From NCBI GenBank assembly GCA_039184055.1, contig JBCDBH010000008.1, positions 1 to 38,421 of the forward strand: DNA of 38,421 nucleotides. The letters are read 5' to 3'. Below, in pieces: positions 16,318 through 26,600 of the stretch. The stretch is from JBCDBH01 sp039184055. GTDB taxonomy: Bacteria; Acidobacteriota; Thermoanaerobaculia; Multivoradales; J023. Under the pieces are notes generated by a model that did no database searches, was not told the DNA's origin, and saw only the letters and a program-made list of their open reading frames with translations. Each line of letters starts with the position of its first letter. The first letter of the stretch is position 1. The position numbers were made by a program, and so were the translations under genes.

Positions 16318-17601
16318 TTGAACGTCCTTCATGAGCTCGAATGGCGTGGGCTCGTCTACGACCAAACCGAAGGTCTCGACGCGCACCTCGCGAGCGACAA
16401 CGTTACGCATTACATCGGCTTCGACCCCACCGCCCACAGTCTCCACGTCGGCAGCTTGTTACCGATTTTGGCTTTGGCGCGTCTGCAACGCGCCGGCCAC
16501 ACCCCGATCGCGGTGGTGGGTGGTGGCACCGGCATGATCGGTGACCCCAGCGGCAAGAGCAAAGAGCGCAGCCTCCTCACTCCCGAGCAAATCGATCACA
16601 ACCTCGAAGGGATTCGTGGTCAGCTGGCGCGCTTTCTCGATTTCGATGCGGTGAAGAATCCGGCCACGATCGTCAACAACGCCGATTGGCTGGGCGAAGC
16701 GAACCTCATCGATTTCCTGCGCGAAATCGGCAAGCATTTCACCGTCAATTACATGCTCGCCAAGGAGTCGACCAAACGACGTCTGGCCAGCGACGACGGG
16801 ATCTCCTATACCGAGTTCAGCTACCTGCTTCTCCAGAGCTGGGACTTCCTGGTGCTCAACCAGCGCTATGGCTGCACCCTCCAGCTCGGCGGTAGCGATC
16901 AATGGGGCAACATCACCGCCGGGATCGAGCTGATCCGCCGCATGCGGAGTGGCAAAGCCCACGGTCTGGTGATGCCCCTGGTGACCAGCGCCAGCGGTGT
17001 CAAATTCGGCAAGACCGAAGCCGGCACCGTGTGGCTCGACGCCGAGCTCACCTCGCCGTATCGCTTCTACCAGTTCTGGCGCAACACCAGCGACCAGGAC
17101 GTGGTGTCGTACCTCAAATTCTTCACCTTCTTGACCCGAGACGAGATCGCCGAGCTCGAAACCGCGCTCGCCGAGAAGCCACAAGAGCAGGCGGCGCAGA
17201 AACGGCTGGCGCTCGAAGTGACCTCGATGGTGCACGGTGCCGACGCCGCCAACAGCGCCATCCGCGCCTCGGCGGTGCTCTTCGGTGCCGAGATCGCCGA
17301 TCTCAGCGCCGCCGAATTGCTCGAGATCTTCGACGACGTTCCATCGAGCGCGCTCGACGAGCACGCCCTCGACGACACCAACGGCATCAGCGTCGTCGAG
17401 CTTTTCGTCGCCAGCGGTCTCGAAACCTCCAAAGGCGCGTGCCGGCGTCTGATCAAAAGCGGTGGCGTCTATGTCAACAATCGCCGCGTCACCGACGAAC
17501 AAGCCCGAATCGGCGTCGACGACTTTCTCGATGGACGAGCGTTGGTGTTGCGCAAAGGACAAAAGCGCTATCACGTCGTCACCCGCCACGGAGACCCTTG
17601 A
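16318..17601 (+). CDS. tyrS: Tyrosyl-tRNA synthetase
   Basis: Class I aminoacyl-tRNA synthetase for tyrosine, 427 residues, the standard bacterial TyrS length. The HIGH-type motif is HVGS at 43-46, the KMSKS equivalent is KFGKT at 229-233, and the tyrosine-binding region includes GGSDQWGN near 198. The C-terminal S4 RNA-binding domain runs from about residue 360 (GACRRLIKSGGVYVNNRRV). The start codon is TTG, supported by AGGAGA about 8 nt upstream and by family length. Its stop overlaps the next gene's ATG by one base (TGATG). Confidence 0.97.
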   Translation: MNVLHELEWRGLVYDQTEGLDAHLASDNVTHYIGFDPTAHSLHVGSLLPILALARLQRAGHTPIAVVGGGTGMIGDPSGKSKERSLLTPEQIDHNLEGIRGQLARFLDFDAVKNPATIVNNADWLGEANLIDFLREIGKHFTVNYMLAKESTKRRLASDDGISYTEFSYLLLQSWDFLVLNQRYGCTLQLGGSDQWGNITAGIELIRRMRSGKAHGLVMPLVTSASGVKFGKTEAGTVWLDAELTSPYRFYQFWRNTSDQDVVSYLKFFTFLTRDEIAELETALAEKPQEQAAQKRLALEVTSMVHGADAANSAIRASAVLFGAEIADLSAAELLEIFDDVPSSALDEHALDDTNGISVVELFVASGLETSKGACRRLIKSGGVYVNNRRVTDEQARIGVDDFLDGRALVLRKGQKRYHVVTRHGDP

Positions 17602-18938
17602 TGAGCCCGATCGTGATTCCCGCGCCCCCGTCGACCGACTTCGCCAAACCCAGAGTTCGCCTGCTTCTCGGCACTGACGAATACATTTCGTTCGAGCGTC
17701 GGGTCGCCCTGGTGCCACAGCACCTCGTCGTGCTGCGTGAGAACCTCGCCGCGCACGATCTCGAAGTCGATCTCCTGGTCTACCGTGGTGCCGGTGAACG
17801 CGCCTCGGGGGACGGCCATGGCGGCTTTCCCGACGACGCGTATCGCGCGGTCGGCGCCGAGATCGTCGACGAAGACAGCCTCGCCAACCAACCAGCGGTC
17901 GACGTCGTCCACGCGCTCAAGGAACCGACCGAGTATGAAAGCCTGCTACCCGGCCCGTTTCTCCGTCTCGGCGCGCTCCACCTGGCCTCCAAGCCACCCG
18001 GCGTATGCGCCATGCTCGGCCGTCGTAACTTCGCCGGCATCTTCGACGGTGGCACCGTCGGGAGCTGCGCCTACCTGCTCGATGGTGGCGATCGCACCCC
18101 GATCGTCGCCAGCATGTCGCGTTTCGCCGGTCGCGTCGCCGCGCGGCACGTCCTCGACGCGCTCGCCGACCACCACCTCGGCGCCAGCAAAGTCGTCGTC
18201 GTCGGCGGTGGTGTCGCCGGTCGCGCCGCCATCGAAACCGTCAAGCCGCTCGTCTCCGAGCTCGTCGTCGTCGAGAAGTACGAGCCCATGCACGGTTGGC
18301 TCGCCGGTCAGCTCGCGGCCATGGGGATCGAGAACCACGACATTCGCGTCGATCTCGACGACGACGCCGTCGACGGCGCCATCGCCATCATCTTCGCCCA
18401 TCGCTCCGGCGCCCAGGCGGCCGAGAAGGTCTGCAACATCGACCAGATTCGGATGATGGAAAAGGCAGCCGCGATCGCTGACATCGCCATCGACCAGGGT
18501 GGCAGCATCCTCCATCCCGAATACGACGAACGCGACGACGCCGTCGCCGCGCGGAGCAAGTACCAGCGGATCTTCGCCGAGCTCGGCTACTCGTACTACG
18601 CCGAAACCAACATGCCTCGCGAAGCACCTCACGGCGCCTCCGAGCACCACGGCGAAGCCTCCCTCGCCTACGTCGCCGTCCTCCTCATGCTCTCCGCCCT
18701 CCACGGCGGACCCGCGGAAGCCGTCGAAGTCGTCCGTGCCCGGCCCATGGCCCATTACACCGAGCCGGCCGCCGTCGCCGCCCTCGACCCCTTCTCCGCT
18801 CACGTTCAAGACCTGAGAAACGGCCTCCAACTCACTCTGATCCACGACGACATCGAGATCACCGATCCCGACGTCCGCGCCGACGAACACATGTTGCGCT
18901 GGGTCACGGGTTGCGCGGCTGGTCCGGCCGAGCAATAG
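17601..18938 (+). CDS. Alanine dehydrogenase/NAD(P) transhydrogenase-like protein
   Basis: 445-residue member of the AlaDH/PNT family. It carries the substrate-site residues of alanine dehydrogenase: Arg34 (ERRVALVP), Lys107 (LKEP), His127 (ALHLASKP) and Asp298 (AIDQGG). The NAD-binding loop is VGGGVAG at 201-207 with Glu225 at the end of the next strand. It is about 70 residues longer than classic Ald and has a unique N-terminus and C-terminal tail, so a related amino- or imino-acid dehydrogenase is possible. The ATG overlaps the tyrS stop by one base, so translation is coupled. The same frame stays open upstream through tyrS, but that part is a shadow. Its last 35 nt overlap the end of the convergent cyclase-like gene. 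Confidence 0.8.
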   Translation: MSPIVIPAPPSTDFAKPRVRLLLGTDEYISFERRVALVPQHLVVLRENLAAHDLEVDLLVYRGAGERASGDGHGGFPDDAYRAVGAEIVDEDSLANQPAVDVVHALKEPTEYESLLPGPFLRLGALHLASKPPGVCAMLGRRNFAGIFDGGTVGSCAYLLDGGDRTPIVASMSRFAGRVAARHVLDALADHHLGASKVVVVGGGVAGRAAIETVKPLVSELVVVEKYEPMHGWLAGQLAAMGIENHDIRVDLDDDAVDGAIAIIFAHRSGAQAAEKVCNIDQIRMMEKAAAIADIAIDQGGSILHPEYDERDDAVAARSKYQRIFAELGYSYYAETNMPREAPHGASEHHGEASLAYVAVLLMLSALHGGPAEAVEVVRARPMAHYTEPAAVAALDPFSAHVQDLRNGLQLTLIHDDIEITDPDVRADEHMLRWVTGCAAGPAEQ

Positions 18939-20673
18939 CATCAAGCTCCAGATCTCCATAGAGATGCCCCGCCAGGGCCCCGACCACCGTGCTCGTGGTG
19001 AAGACGTGATGATGGTCGAGGTAGAGCTTGCCAGCGTCGATCTGATCACCGAGTCCGTGTAGCGCGGGCTCGGTGAAACGCAACAGAGCCGAGCCGCGCC
19101 AGGAACCATCGTCGCGTTGCTCGCCGGCTAGCGTGGTGAGGCGACTGGCGGCGCGGCCCGGAGCGCCCAAGAGGTCGAAGAGCAGGGCCTGAAGGGCGCC
19201 GTCGAAAGCCCCGGAGGGCTGGTAGCGCTCGAGGGTGGCGAGCAGGTCGTTCGAACGAGGCGAATCCGGCCGCAGAACGGCGACGGCGCCCCAGGTCGGG
19301 TAGAGCGAGGTGGCCCACCAATAGGTCGGCCAGGTGCCGTCGTCGCGTTGCTCGCCCCGTAGCCAAGCCCTGCCCGCCTCGCGCACACCGGCATCTCGCG
19401 AGGCGACGAGAGCGACCGGGGTGACGTCGGCCTGGCTCGTCACCCAGCCCCCATGGTGCTCCCCATCCGGCGGGTAGGTCGCGAAGCCACCGTCGGGACG
19501 TCGACAACGCGCGAGCAACGCTCCGACTTCGTCGGGTACCGGAGCGCCGAGACGACGCAGGGCGAGGATGGCCAGGCTGGTGGCGTCGGTGTCGTCATTG
19601 GAGGTCGCGAGCCGGTAGCCCCACGCACGATCGGGGCCACGGTTGTCGAGCAACCAGGCGATGCCCTTCGCCACCGCCTCGGCCGGCCGGGACGCGGGCG
19701 GCAAGGTCGACAATCGATGCAAGACGTAAGCAGTGGTCCAGGCGTCGGCACCCTCGGCGAGGGTGGGATAGTCGCGCCAGGCACCGTCGGGACCGAGGCT
19801 GGCGGTGAGAAAGTCGACACCCTTCTGCAACGCCTGCTCGAGCGTCGAAGCACCTCGCGGTGCCGTCGTGTGCCGTCGAGGTGATTGCCGTGAAACGGCC
19901 TCGTCGTTCTCGAGAGACCAGGATGCCTGGATGCCACGGCCGACCGCGGTCTCACCCCACGCCAACGACACCGCCGGACCGAGCACGGCGGCGACACGGG
20001 CGACGACCGGATCGTCGTACGTTGTCGAGCCGCGGATTTCGGTACGCAGGGTGGCACCGGCCCGACCCTCTTGCACACCGACCACGACGCTCAGTCGATC
20101 GGCATCGAGCTCCCCCGCTGCGGCCAGGAAGCGACGTAGGTCTTGGTGTTGATCAGCGGCCGATAACGCGCCGAGCCAGGCACCGAGCCAGCCGTTGCGA
20201 GCGTGGACGGGTCGGAAGCGCAGCTCGGTGGCGCTTCGCCCGGTGCTGGACAGACGGATCATGGTAGCGACCAACCTACGATCGACGGGCGCACGGGCCA
20301 ACATCTCGTCGAGCCGACCGAGCTCGGGTAGACGAGGCACGACGGCACCGAGCCCGATACGGAGGACCGCGCCCCGGTCGCTGGCTTCGATACCGACGCT
20401 ACGCACGGCTGCCTCGTCGACCGGCAGGGTGGCGGCCGGCAGGGTATTGACCGGCAACGTGACGCCGAGCCGGGTGGCGAGGTCGCTGAGCAAGCCCGGC
20501 ACCGCCGGGTAGTCGACGGCGAGACGCCGGCTCGATGCCGCTGTCGCTAGCTCGACGCGGGTCGGTGATTCACCCTCGAGCCGATCGAGCGCGATGGCAT
20601 CGATCGCGGAGGGGTGGATCCCGGCTCCTCGCAGGAGCCGGGGCCACAGTCGAGCGTCGTTTCGTGCCGACAT
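18904..20673 (-). CDS. Squalene-hopene-cyclase-like (prenyltransferase/squalene oxidase repeat) protein with novel N-domain
   Basis: 589 residues in two parts. Residues 275-575 contain several QW-like repeats (for example GPDGAW near 294, RPDGGF near 392, RDDGTW near 443, RDDGSW near 520) of the alpha6/alpha6 terpene-cyclase toroid. The segment D361-T-D363-A364-T aligns with the class II cyclase DxDD acid motif: the central Asp is kept but the last Asp is Ala. Residues 1-270 are not a known part of squalene-hopene cyclases. Their VGIEASDRG...VLRIGL and strand-rich pattern faintly recalls PatF-type prenyltransferases, which I offer only as a guess. It begins 3 nt after the RHS stop and is the last gene of the protease/peptide/RHS operon. 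Binding or modifying the peptide is as plausible as terpene cyclisation. Confidence 0.65.
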   Translation of the reverse strand: MSARNDARLWPRLLRGAGIHPSAIDAIALDRLEGESPTRVELATAASSRRLAVDYPAVPGLLSDLATRLGVTLPVNTLPAATLPVDEAAVRSVGIEASDRGAVLRIGLGAVVPRLPELGRLDEMLARAPVDRRLVATMIRLSSTGRSATELRFRPVHARNGWLGAWLGALSAADQHQDLRRFLAAAGELDADRLSVVVGVQEGRAGATLRTEIRGSTTYDDPVVARVAAVLGPAVSLAWGETAVGRGIQASWSLENDEAVSRQSPRRHTTAPRGASTLEQALQKGVDFLTASLGPDGAWRDYPTLAEGADAWTTAYVLHRLSTLPPASRPAEAVAKGIAWLLDNRGPDRAWGYRLATSNDDTDATSLAILALRRLGAPVPDEVGALLARCRRPDGGFATYPPDGEHHGGWVTSQADVTPVALVASRDAGVREAGRAWLRGEQRDDGTWPTYWWATSLYPTWGAVAVLRPDSPRSNDLLATLERYQPSGAFDGALQALLFDLLGAPGRAASRLTTLAGEQRDDGSWRGSALLRFTEPALHGLGDQIDAGKLYLDHHHVFTTSTVVGALAGHLYGDLELDAIARPDQPRNP

Positions 20674-20676
20674 GGA

Positions 20677-23600
20677 TCAGAGCGCCGCGAGCACGGCCGC
20701 GATGATGTCGGCAACGACGTCGGCGGCAATCTCGGCCGACGTCGCCGAACTGGTGGTGGCTGTCGCGGTCGTCGTCGCAGCCGTGGTGGTCGTGGTCGTC
20801 GCCGTGGCGCCGGTGGCGACCGTGCTGGTCGCGGTGACGTCGGCCGTCGTGTTGGCCGCCACGGCCAGACTCGAGCTGGTCGACGTCGTGGTGACCGCCG
20901 CATCCGTACCGAGCGCGGTATCGCCCGCGGTCGAGCCGACCACGGCGCTGGTACCGGTCGTCGTGTCGGCACCGAGGTCGGCGCTGGTCTCGGTACCGAG
21001 CGCGCCCTGGACCACTTCGGTCTCGCTGTCCCCCGAAACCGAGCTGGCATCGTCGAGCGAAGGATCGTCGCCATCGCGTGGCGCCGAGTTCGTGCTCGGT
21101 CGGCCACCATCCTCCTCGGAGGAGGACGACGGCTCGGAATTCGACCGGGGCCCCTGGTTTTGCTGACCACGTAGCAGTGGCGTGCGTTCGTCGAGACTGG
21201 ATTCGGCGTCGAGATCTTCGCCATCGGAGTCGGGCACCCGGGCGCGTGCGCCATCACTGCCGTCGCTGCCGTCACTACCATCGACACTGTCACTGCCGTC
21301 ACTGTCGTTACCGTCATTGGGTCGGCCGCGTCCGGCGCGTGGTTGGCGAGCCGCCTTGACCAGGTTGTAGATACAGACTCCGGCGCCGGTCGGGGCGGCA
21401 ACGGTACCGAGCCCCAGGCCCGCGGCGCTGAGCTGGCTGACCTTGCCGTGGGACTGGACATAATTCGCCCAACCGAGCCCGAGCGCAGCGTTGGCGACCG
21501 CGGCGCCGCCACAGCCGACCGCGGCCGCGGCGCTGAGACCGGCGGCGCCGGTCGGATCGTTGTAGCTCGACGGGTTGGAGAAGACGTATTCGTAGCGGTT
21601 GAGCGCGTCCTGTCGATGAGCATGGCCACCGAGCCCTTTGTCGGCACTGATGAAACGCGCCGCGATCGGGTCGTAATATCGCCGGCCGTAGTTGTAGAGA
21701 CCGGTGTCGGCGTCGAGCTCTTTGCTGGTGTATTTGTAGCGGAAGTTGTCGGGTCCGTCGATCTGATGCACGGTGCCATAGGGCGTGTAGACAGCGGTCG
21801 ACAGAGCCTTGCCGGTGGCGTCGGTGGTCACCCGGGTGCTGTCGAGATAGCTGTTGTGCAAGAACACGGTTCCCGGTGCCGGCGTACCCGAGGCCGTGTC
21901 GGCCTGACGCCGTGTGGCGAGATCATCGGTGCTGGTGGTGATCGAAGCGATACGCCCGGACGGGCCGACGACATAGCGGGTCGCCAGCACGGTGCCGGAG
22001 GCTTGCCGTGTCGTCTCGAAGGCCGAGCCGACGTAGGTGATCGTGTCGCCACCGGACGATTTGCGTAGCCGCTGACCGTGGGCGCTATAGGTAAAGGTGG
22101 TGGTGACGGACGGCTGCGCCACCGAGACCAGGCGATCGAGAGCATCGAAGGTGTAGGTCGAGGTCGAGCCACCGTAGGTGCGGGTGTGCATACGACCGGC
22201 GTCGTCGTAGCCCGCCGACCACACTTCGGTTTGCGAGCCATCGGTGGCCGAGGTGGCTTGTTGGCCATCGTAGACGAAGGTCCAATCGTCCTTCGTTTTC
22301 ATGTTGCCGTTCGGCTGGTAGGTGAAGGTCGACGAGCCCCACGGCCCGCTCGCCGTGTGCAGGCGGCGATTCTGGTAGGTGAAGCTCTGCGACGTACCGC
22401 CATGCTCGGCAGCGGTGATCGAGCCGAGCTGGGTCAGGTGGTCCCAGGTCAAGGTGTGGTCGACGATCGCCGTGCCCCCGCTGTCGTCGAGCTCGTGGCT
22501 GAGCAGCTCACCCGAGGGACCGAAGCCGTACTGGTCGACGACACCGTTTCTGACCGTGATCCGCCCCGCCTGACCGAAGGGTGAGTATTGGTCGTAGGTG
22601 GCCCACACGGTCTTGCCAAGCGAAACGGTGTGCAGCAGGTTCTTCTGGTAGGCGTACACCAGCGGGTCACCACCGTCGGGATAGGTCAACAAGGTACGAC
22701 GACGGCGTGGATCGAAGACCTGGTCGGTTCGGTACGTGTCGCTGCCGACCCTGGTGGTCAACGTTTTGTGGTTGCCGTAGGAGTCGTAGCAATAGGCTTT
22801 CGACGATTCGAAGACGTTGCCGGTGGTGGCGGTGACCGTGGCGAGAGTCAGCTCGTCGGCGTTGGCGCCACAGGTCTCGTCGTCGTATTGAAAGGTGAAG
22901 GTACGGTCGAGGCTGGTGTCATGTGGATGGCTCATCGCCTGGGTGAGCACGCGGCCCCACGGGTCGTAGCCGTAGGTTACGGTGCCCCCGGCGCCGACAC
23001 GAGTATGTAGCTTGCCGTTGTCGGCGTAGGTGTATTGGTGGGTGCCGATGCTCGGCGATTCGATCTTCACCTTGCGACCGAGAGAGTCGAGGGTGATGGT
23101 CTCGGTGACCCCGGCGGGATCGACGTGCGAGGTGGCCCGCCCGAGCGGATCGAAGCCGAAATGCGTCACGGTGTCGTCGGGTGTCTCGAGGGTCACGACA
23201 CGTTGCTGGTTGTCGAAATATTGCGCCGTGCGCACGGTGGCAAAGGCATAGCTCTGGGTCGAGGCCTGTGTTTCGGTCACCGTGTCGTGGCTCGTGGTCC
23301 CGGCGTATTGCCAGGTGATGACACGGTTTTCGCTGCCGTCACCGACCGGTGAGCTGTTGCTCAGCCTGCGGTTGTAGGCGTCATAGCGGGTGATCGACCA
23401 ATGCGGCGCGGCGTTGTCCTGTGAGCAATCGACGGCGGTGTTGCTGTAGAACGGCATCGAGCGACGTGCCGATTTGTTGCGCGAGGTCCACTGGGTGCAG
23501 GTCACGATGTCGTCGGTCGGTGAGTCGATACGCGATTGGACGGTGCGATGCAAGGCGTCGATGAAGAACTTCGAGGTTGTCGTCGGCGGGGTCGGAACGG

Positions 23601-26600
23601 CCTTTGTCGGCCAGTCGAGCACGTGGTCGAGCTGGCGGTAGATCGTGCCACCGCCCGCGACCCATTGTTGCGTCGACAAGGTCACCATGGGTTGCGAGAC
23701 GAAGGCGAAGCCACCGCTGACCGGCGCGCTCCCCAGACAGCTGTTACCGGTCTTGGTGTTGCCATCGTAGGCCGGCCCCTGCCAGGTGACGGTCCGACCA
23801 AAGCCGTCGACACACGAGGTGTGGGTGTTGCCACTGAAATCACGATGGGCCACACGTACCCCCGTGCGCGGGTCGTACCCGAATTTCATCGTGAACGTGG
23901 TGCCTTGGTGATTGGGCGGCGTGGTCAGAGTGTCACGGTAGGTGTGGTAGGTGCCGTCGAACGTGACATGGGTCGTGCCTTCGCCGGGCGGTGTCACCAT
24001 GGTGCGGTTGCCGTACGGGTCAAAGCCATAGGACGTGGTCAACCATGCCTGGTTGGCGGTGTCGTCCCAACGGCAATGACGATGCACGTTCCACGTTGTC
24101 TGCGTGTAGTCCATGGCTTCGAGCGACAGATCGTGGGCGCCGTCGAACGTCGGTGCGGCCGTGTCGCACGTCGTACCGGCCCAGGTGCCGTAATCGTGAT
24201 TCGACACCAATTGCGCCATCGGTTTGCCAAAGATGTTGGCCGTGTCGTCGGAGGTGTAGTGGATGAAGGTGTACACGTCGTCGTCCGGGCTTGCGTTGTT
24301 GCCGCTCGGATCGAGATAGCCGAGGTAGGCGACCCGGATCGGATGACCGTGGAGCTCGAAATCCCACTCGGTGCCGAGCGCGGCGGTCTTGGTGCCGTAG
24401 TGGTATTTCTGGTCCACCAACTTGACGCGCAAGATCTGGAAGACCTTGGGATAGGGCTGGAAGATCGCCTGATCGGCCGAGTCACAGGAGCCTCCCGGCT
24501 CACATAGATAGGATTTGGTGGTCTGCCGAAGCAGGGTTCCCGAGGTCGTACAGCTGGGATCGTAGTCCGGACCGGCGAGACAGCTGTGATCACGATCGAC
24601 CACTTTGCCGGTAAAGGGAAATGGTATGTGGTACGAGCGTGTGGTGCGCTCCCCGGCGGCCATGTCGTTGCTGGTCACCTCACCGAATCCCAACCATCCC
24701 CGGCCACGCAGATTGAGCGAGGCATTCTTGTAGGTATAACCGTGCTGGTAAGAAAAGGGGCTCCCGTTCACCGTGCTGTCGTTGGACAGCGTGTAGGTCG
24801 CCACGACCGAGCGTCGATCACCCCGTACACGTTGATTGGGATAGCTCGGAACGGTCAGCACTCCGATCGGAATCTGCGCCGTGGAATGGGCCACCGCGGA
24901 CACCACGTCGGGATCGGTCGAACCGGTGTTGTCGTCGGTGTAGAGCGGCGCCCCCTGGCTGAGCAGACCGTATACCACCGTGTGGCGTGCCCCGATACCG
25001 TCGGTGACCTGGGTGAGCAAATCGGGAACCGGGCCGGCGGCCAGGCCCGAGTAGACACCGTCCTGGGCGAAGTTGGTCGGGTCGGCGAGCCCATTGCCCG
25101 TGACGTCGGAGATCATCACCGGGCCGTTCTGGTAAAGGTTCGGCAACGAGCCCTGATCCCAACCCGATGTGGTGAAACCGGTGCTCGGATTGCCGGTCGA
25201 CAGGGCGACGACCACCTTGCCGGCGCCGTCGTCATCGGCGTTGAAACCGACGATGTCGGACAAGCCGTCGCCGTTGACGTCGGAGAATTTACGCGGCATG
25301 TCCGAAGCCGAGGTCCACGACGGTGAGCTCTCGAAGCTGAAACCGGGGTTCCACGACGTCGGGGGCAAAAAGCCCTTGCCGGTCGACAGACCGACCTGGG
25401 TGCCATGGCGAAAACCGACGATATCCGCCAGACCGTCGCCGTTGACGTCGGTCATCAGACGCGGATGCAGGCTCGGGTCCCAGCCCAGGTTGTAGCCGTA
25501 GTAGCTGTACGACTGATCCCAACCGGTCTTGGTGAAACCGCTGCCGGTCGACAGGCCGACCTCGACGCCGTTGACGTTGAAGCCGATGATGTCGGCCCGC
25601 CCGTCACCGTTGACGTCGGCGGTCATCCGTGGGGTCAGGTCGGTCCAGCCCTGCTGGTAGCTGAAGTCACCGATCCACGTATCGAGCGCCGCGAAGCCGT
25701 TACCCTGGCTCGACAACGCCACCTGGGCACCATCTTTGAAGCCGATCAGGTCGACCAGGTGGTCACCGTCGACATCACCGATGACCCGTGGAAACAGGCT
25801 CGGATCCCAATCCACCAGCCTGAACGGGGTATAGGGCTGGCCACCGTTCCACGAGCTGGTGTCGAATGTGCTGCCGTTCGACAAGCCGACGTGCACGCCG
25901 TCGCTGCCAAAGCCGAGCAGGTCCTGGAGACCATCGGCATTGACGTCGGTGACAAAGCGCGGCGTCTTGCTCTGATCGAGCCAGATGAGCGCGTCGACGG
26001 CAAAATTGTCCGCCCACTTCGAGGGCGAGTCGAAGCTCGCGCCCTTCGACAAGGCCACCTGTACGCCATTGAACCCCGTGCCACCGTTGGCGTCACCAAA
26101 ACCGACCAGATCCGTCCGACCGTCACCGTTGACATCGGCCGAGGTACGCGGGTATTTCGATTCGTCTCCCCATCCCTGATTGGCAGTGTAACAACCCGTG
26201 CACACGCCGGTCCGCCCGGTGAACTTGGGATCGAGGTCCTGGTATCGGCCAAACGAAGTCGCTGGCAAGCACGCGGCGCTGGTCCCCGTATCGTCGCACC
26301 GCTGCACACTGGCCAAACGGCTACGCGCGGTACCCGGAGCCGGTGCGGTTTCGTAGGTCAGACGATAGTCGGCCGCCACCGTCGAGCCGACCTTGGTCGT
26401 GACGCCGATCAGCCGGGCGGCGACGGTGACCTCGGATCCGCCGACGTAATGCACATAGATATCGGGGCGTGCGGTCCACGCAAAGCTCACCGTGCGCGTA
26501 CCGGTAAAGCTGGTGGCGCTATTCGAGGTGTAGAGGATCTGGTCGACGTAATACGCCCCCGGGCTCGCCAAGGCGCCACCGTGTACGGCATCGGTCGGGC

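Noticed and set aside
16902..17600. Open N-terminal extension of the alanine-dehydrogenase-like frame into tyrS
   Set aside because: The extension is an Arg/Gln-rich shadow of TyrS. The ATG at 17601 gives a normal N-terminus and one-base coupling to tyrS.
21251..21318. CRISPR-like or minisatellite array
   Set aside because: The units are 9 bp, in frame, and encode Ser-Asp-Gly repeats, with no spacers.
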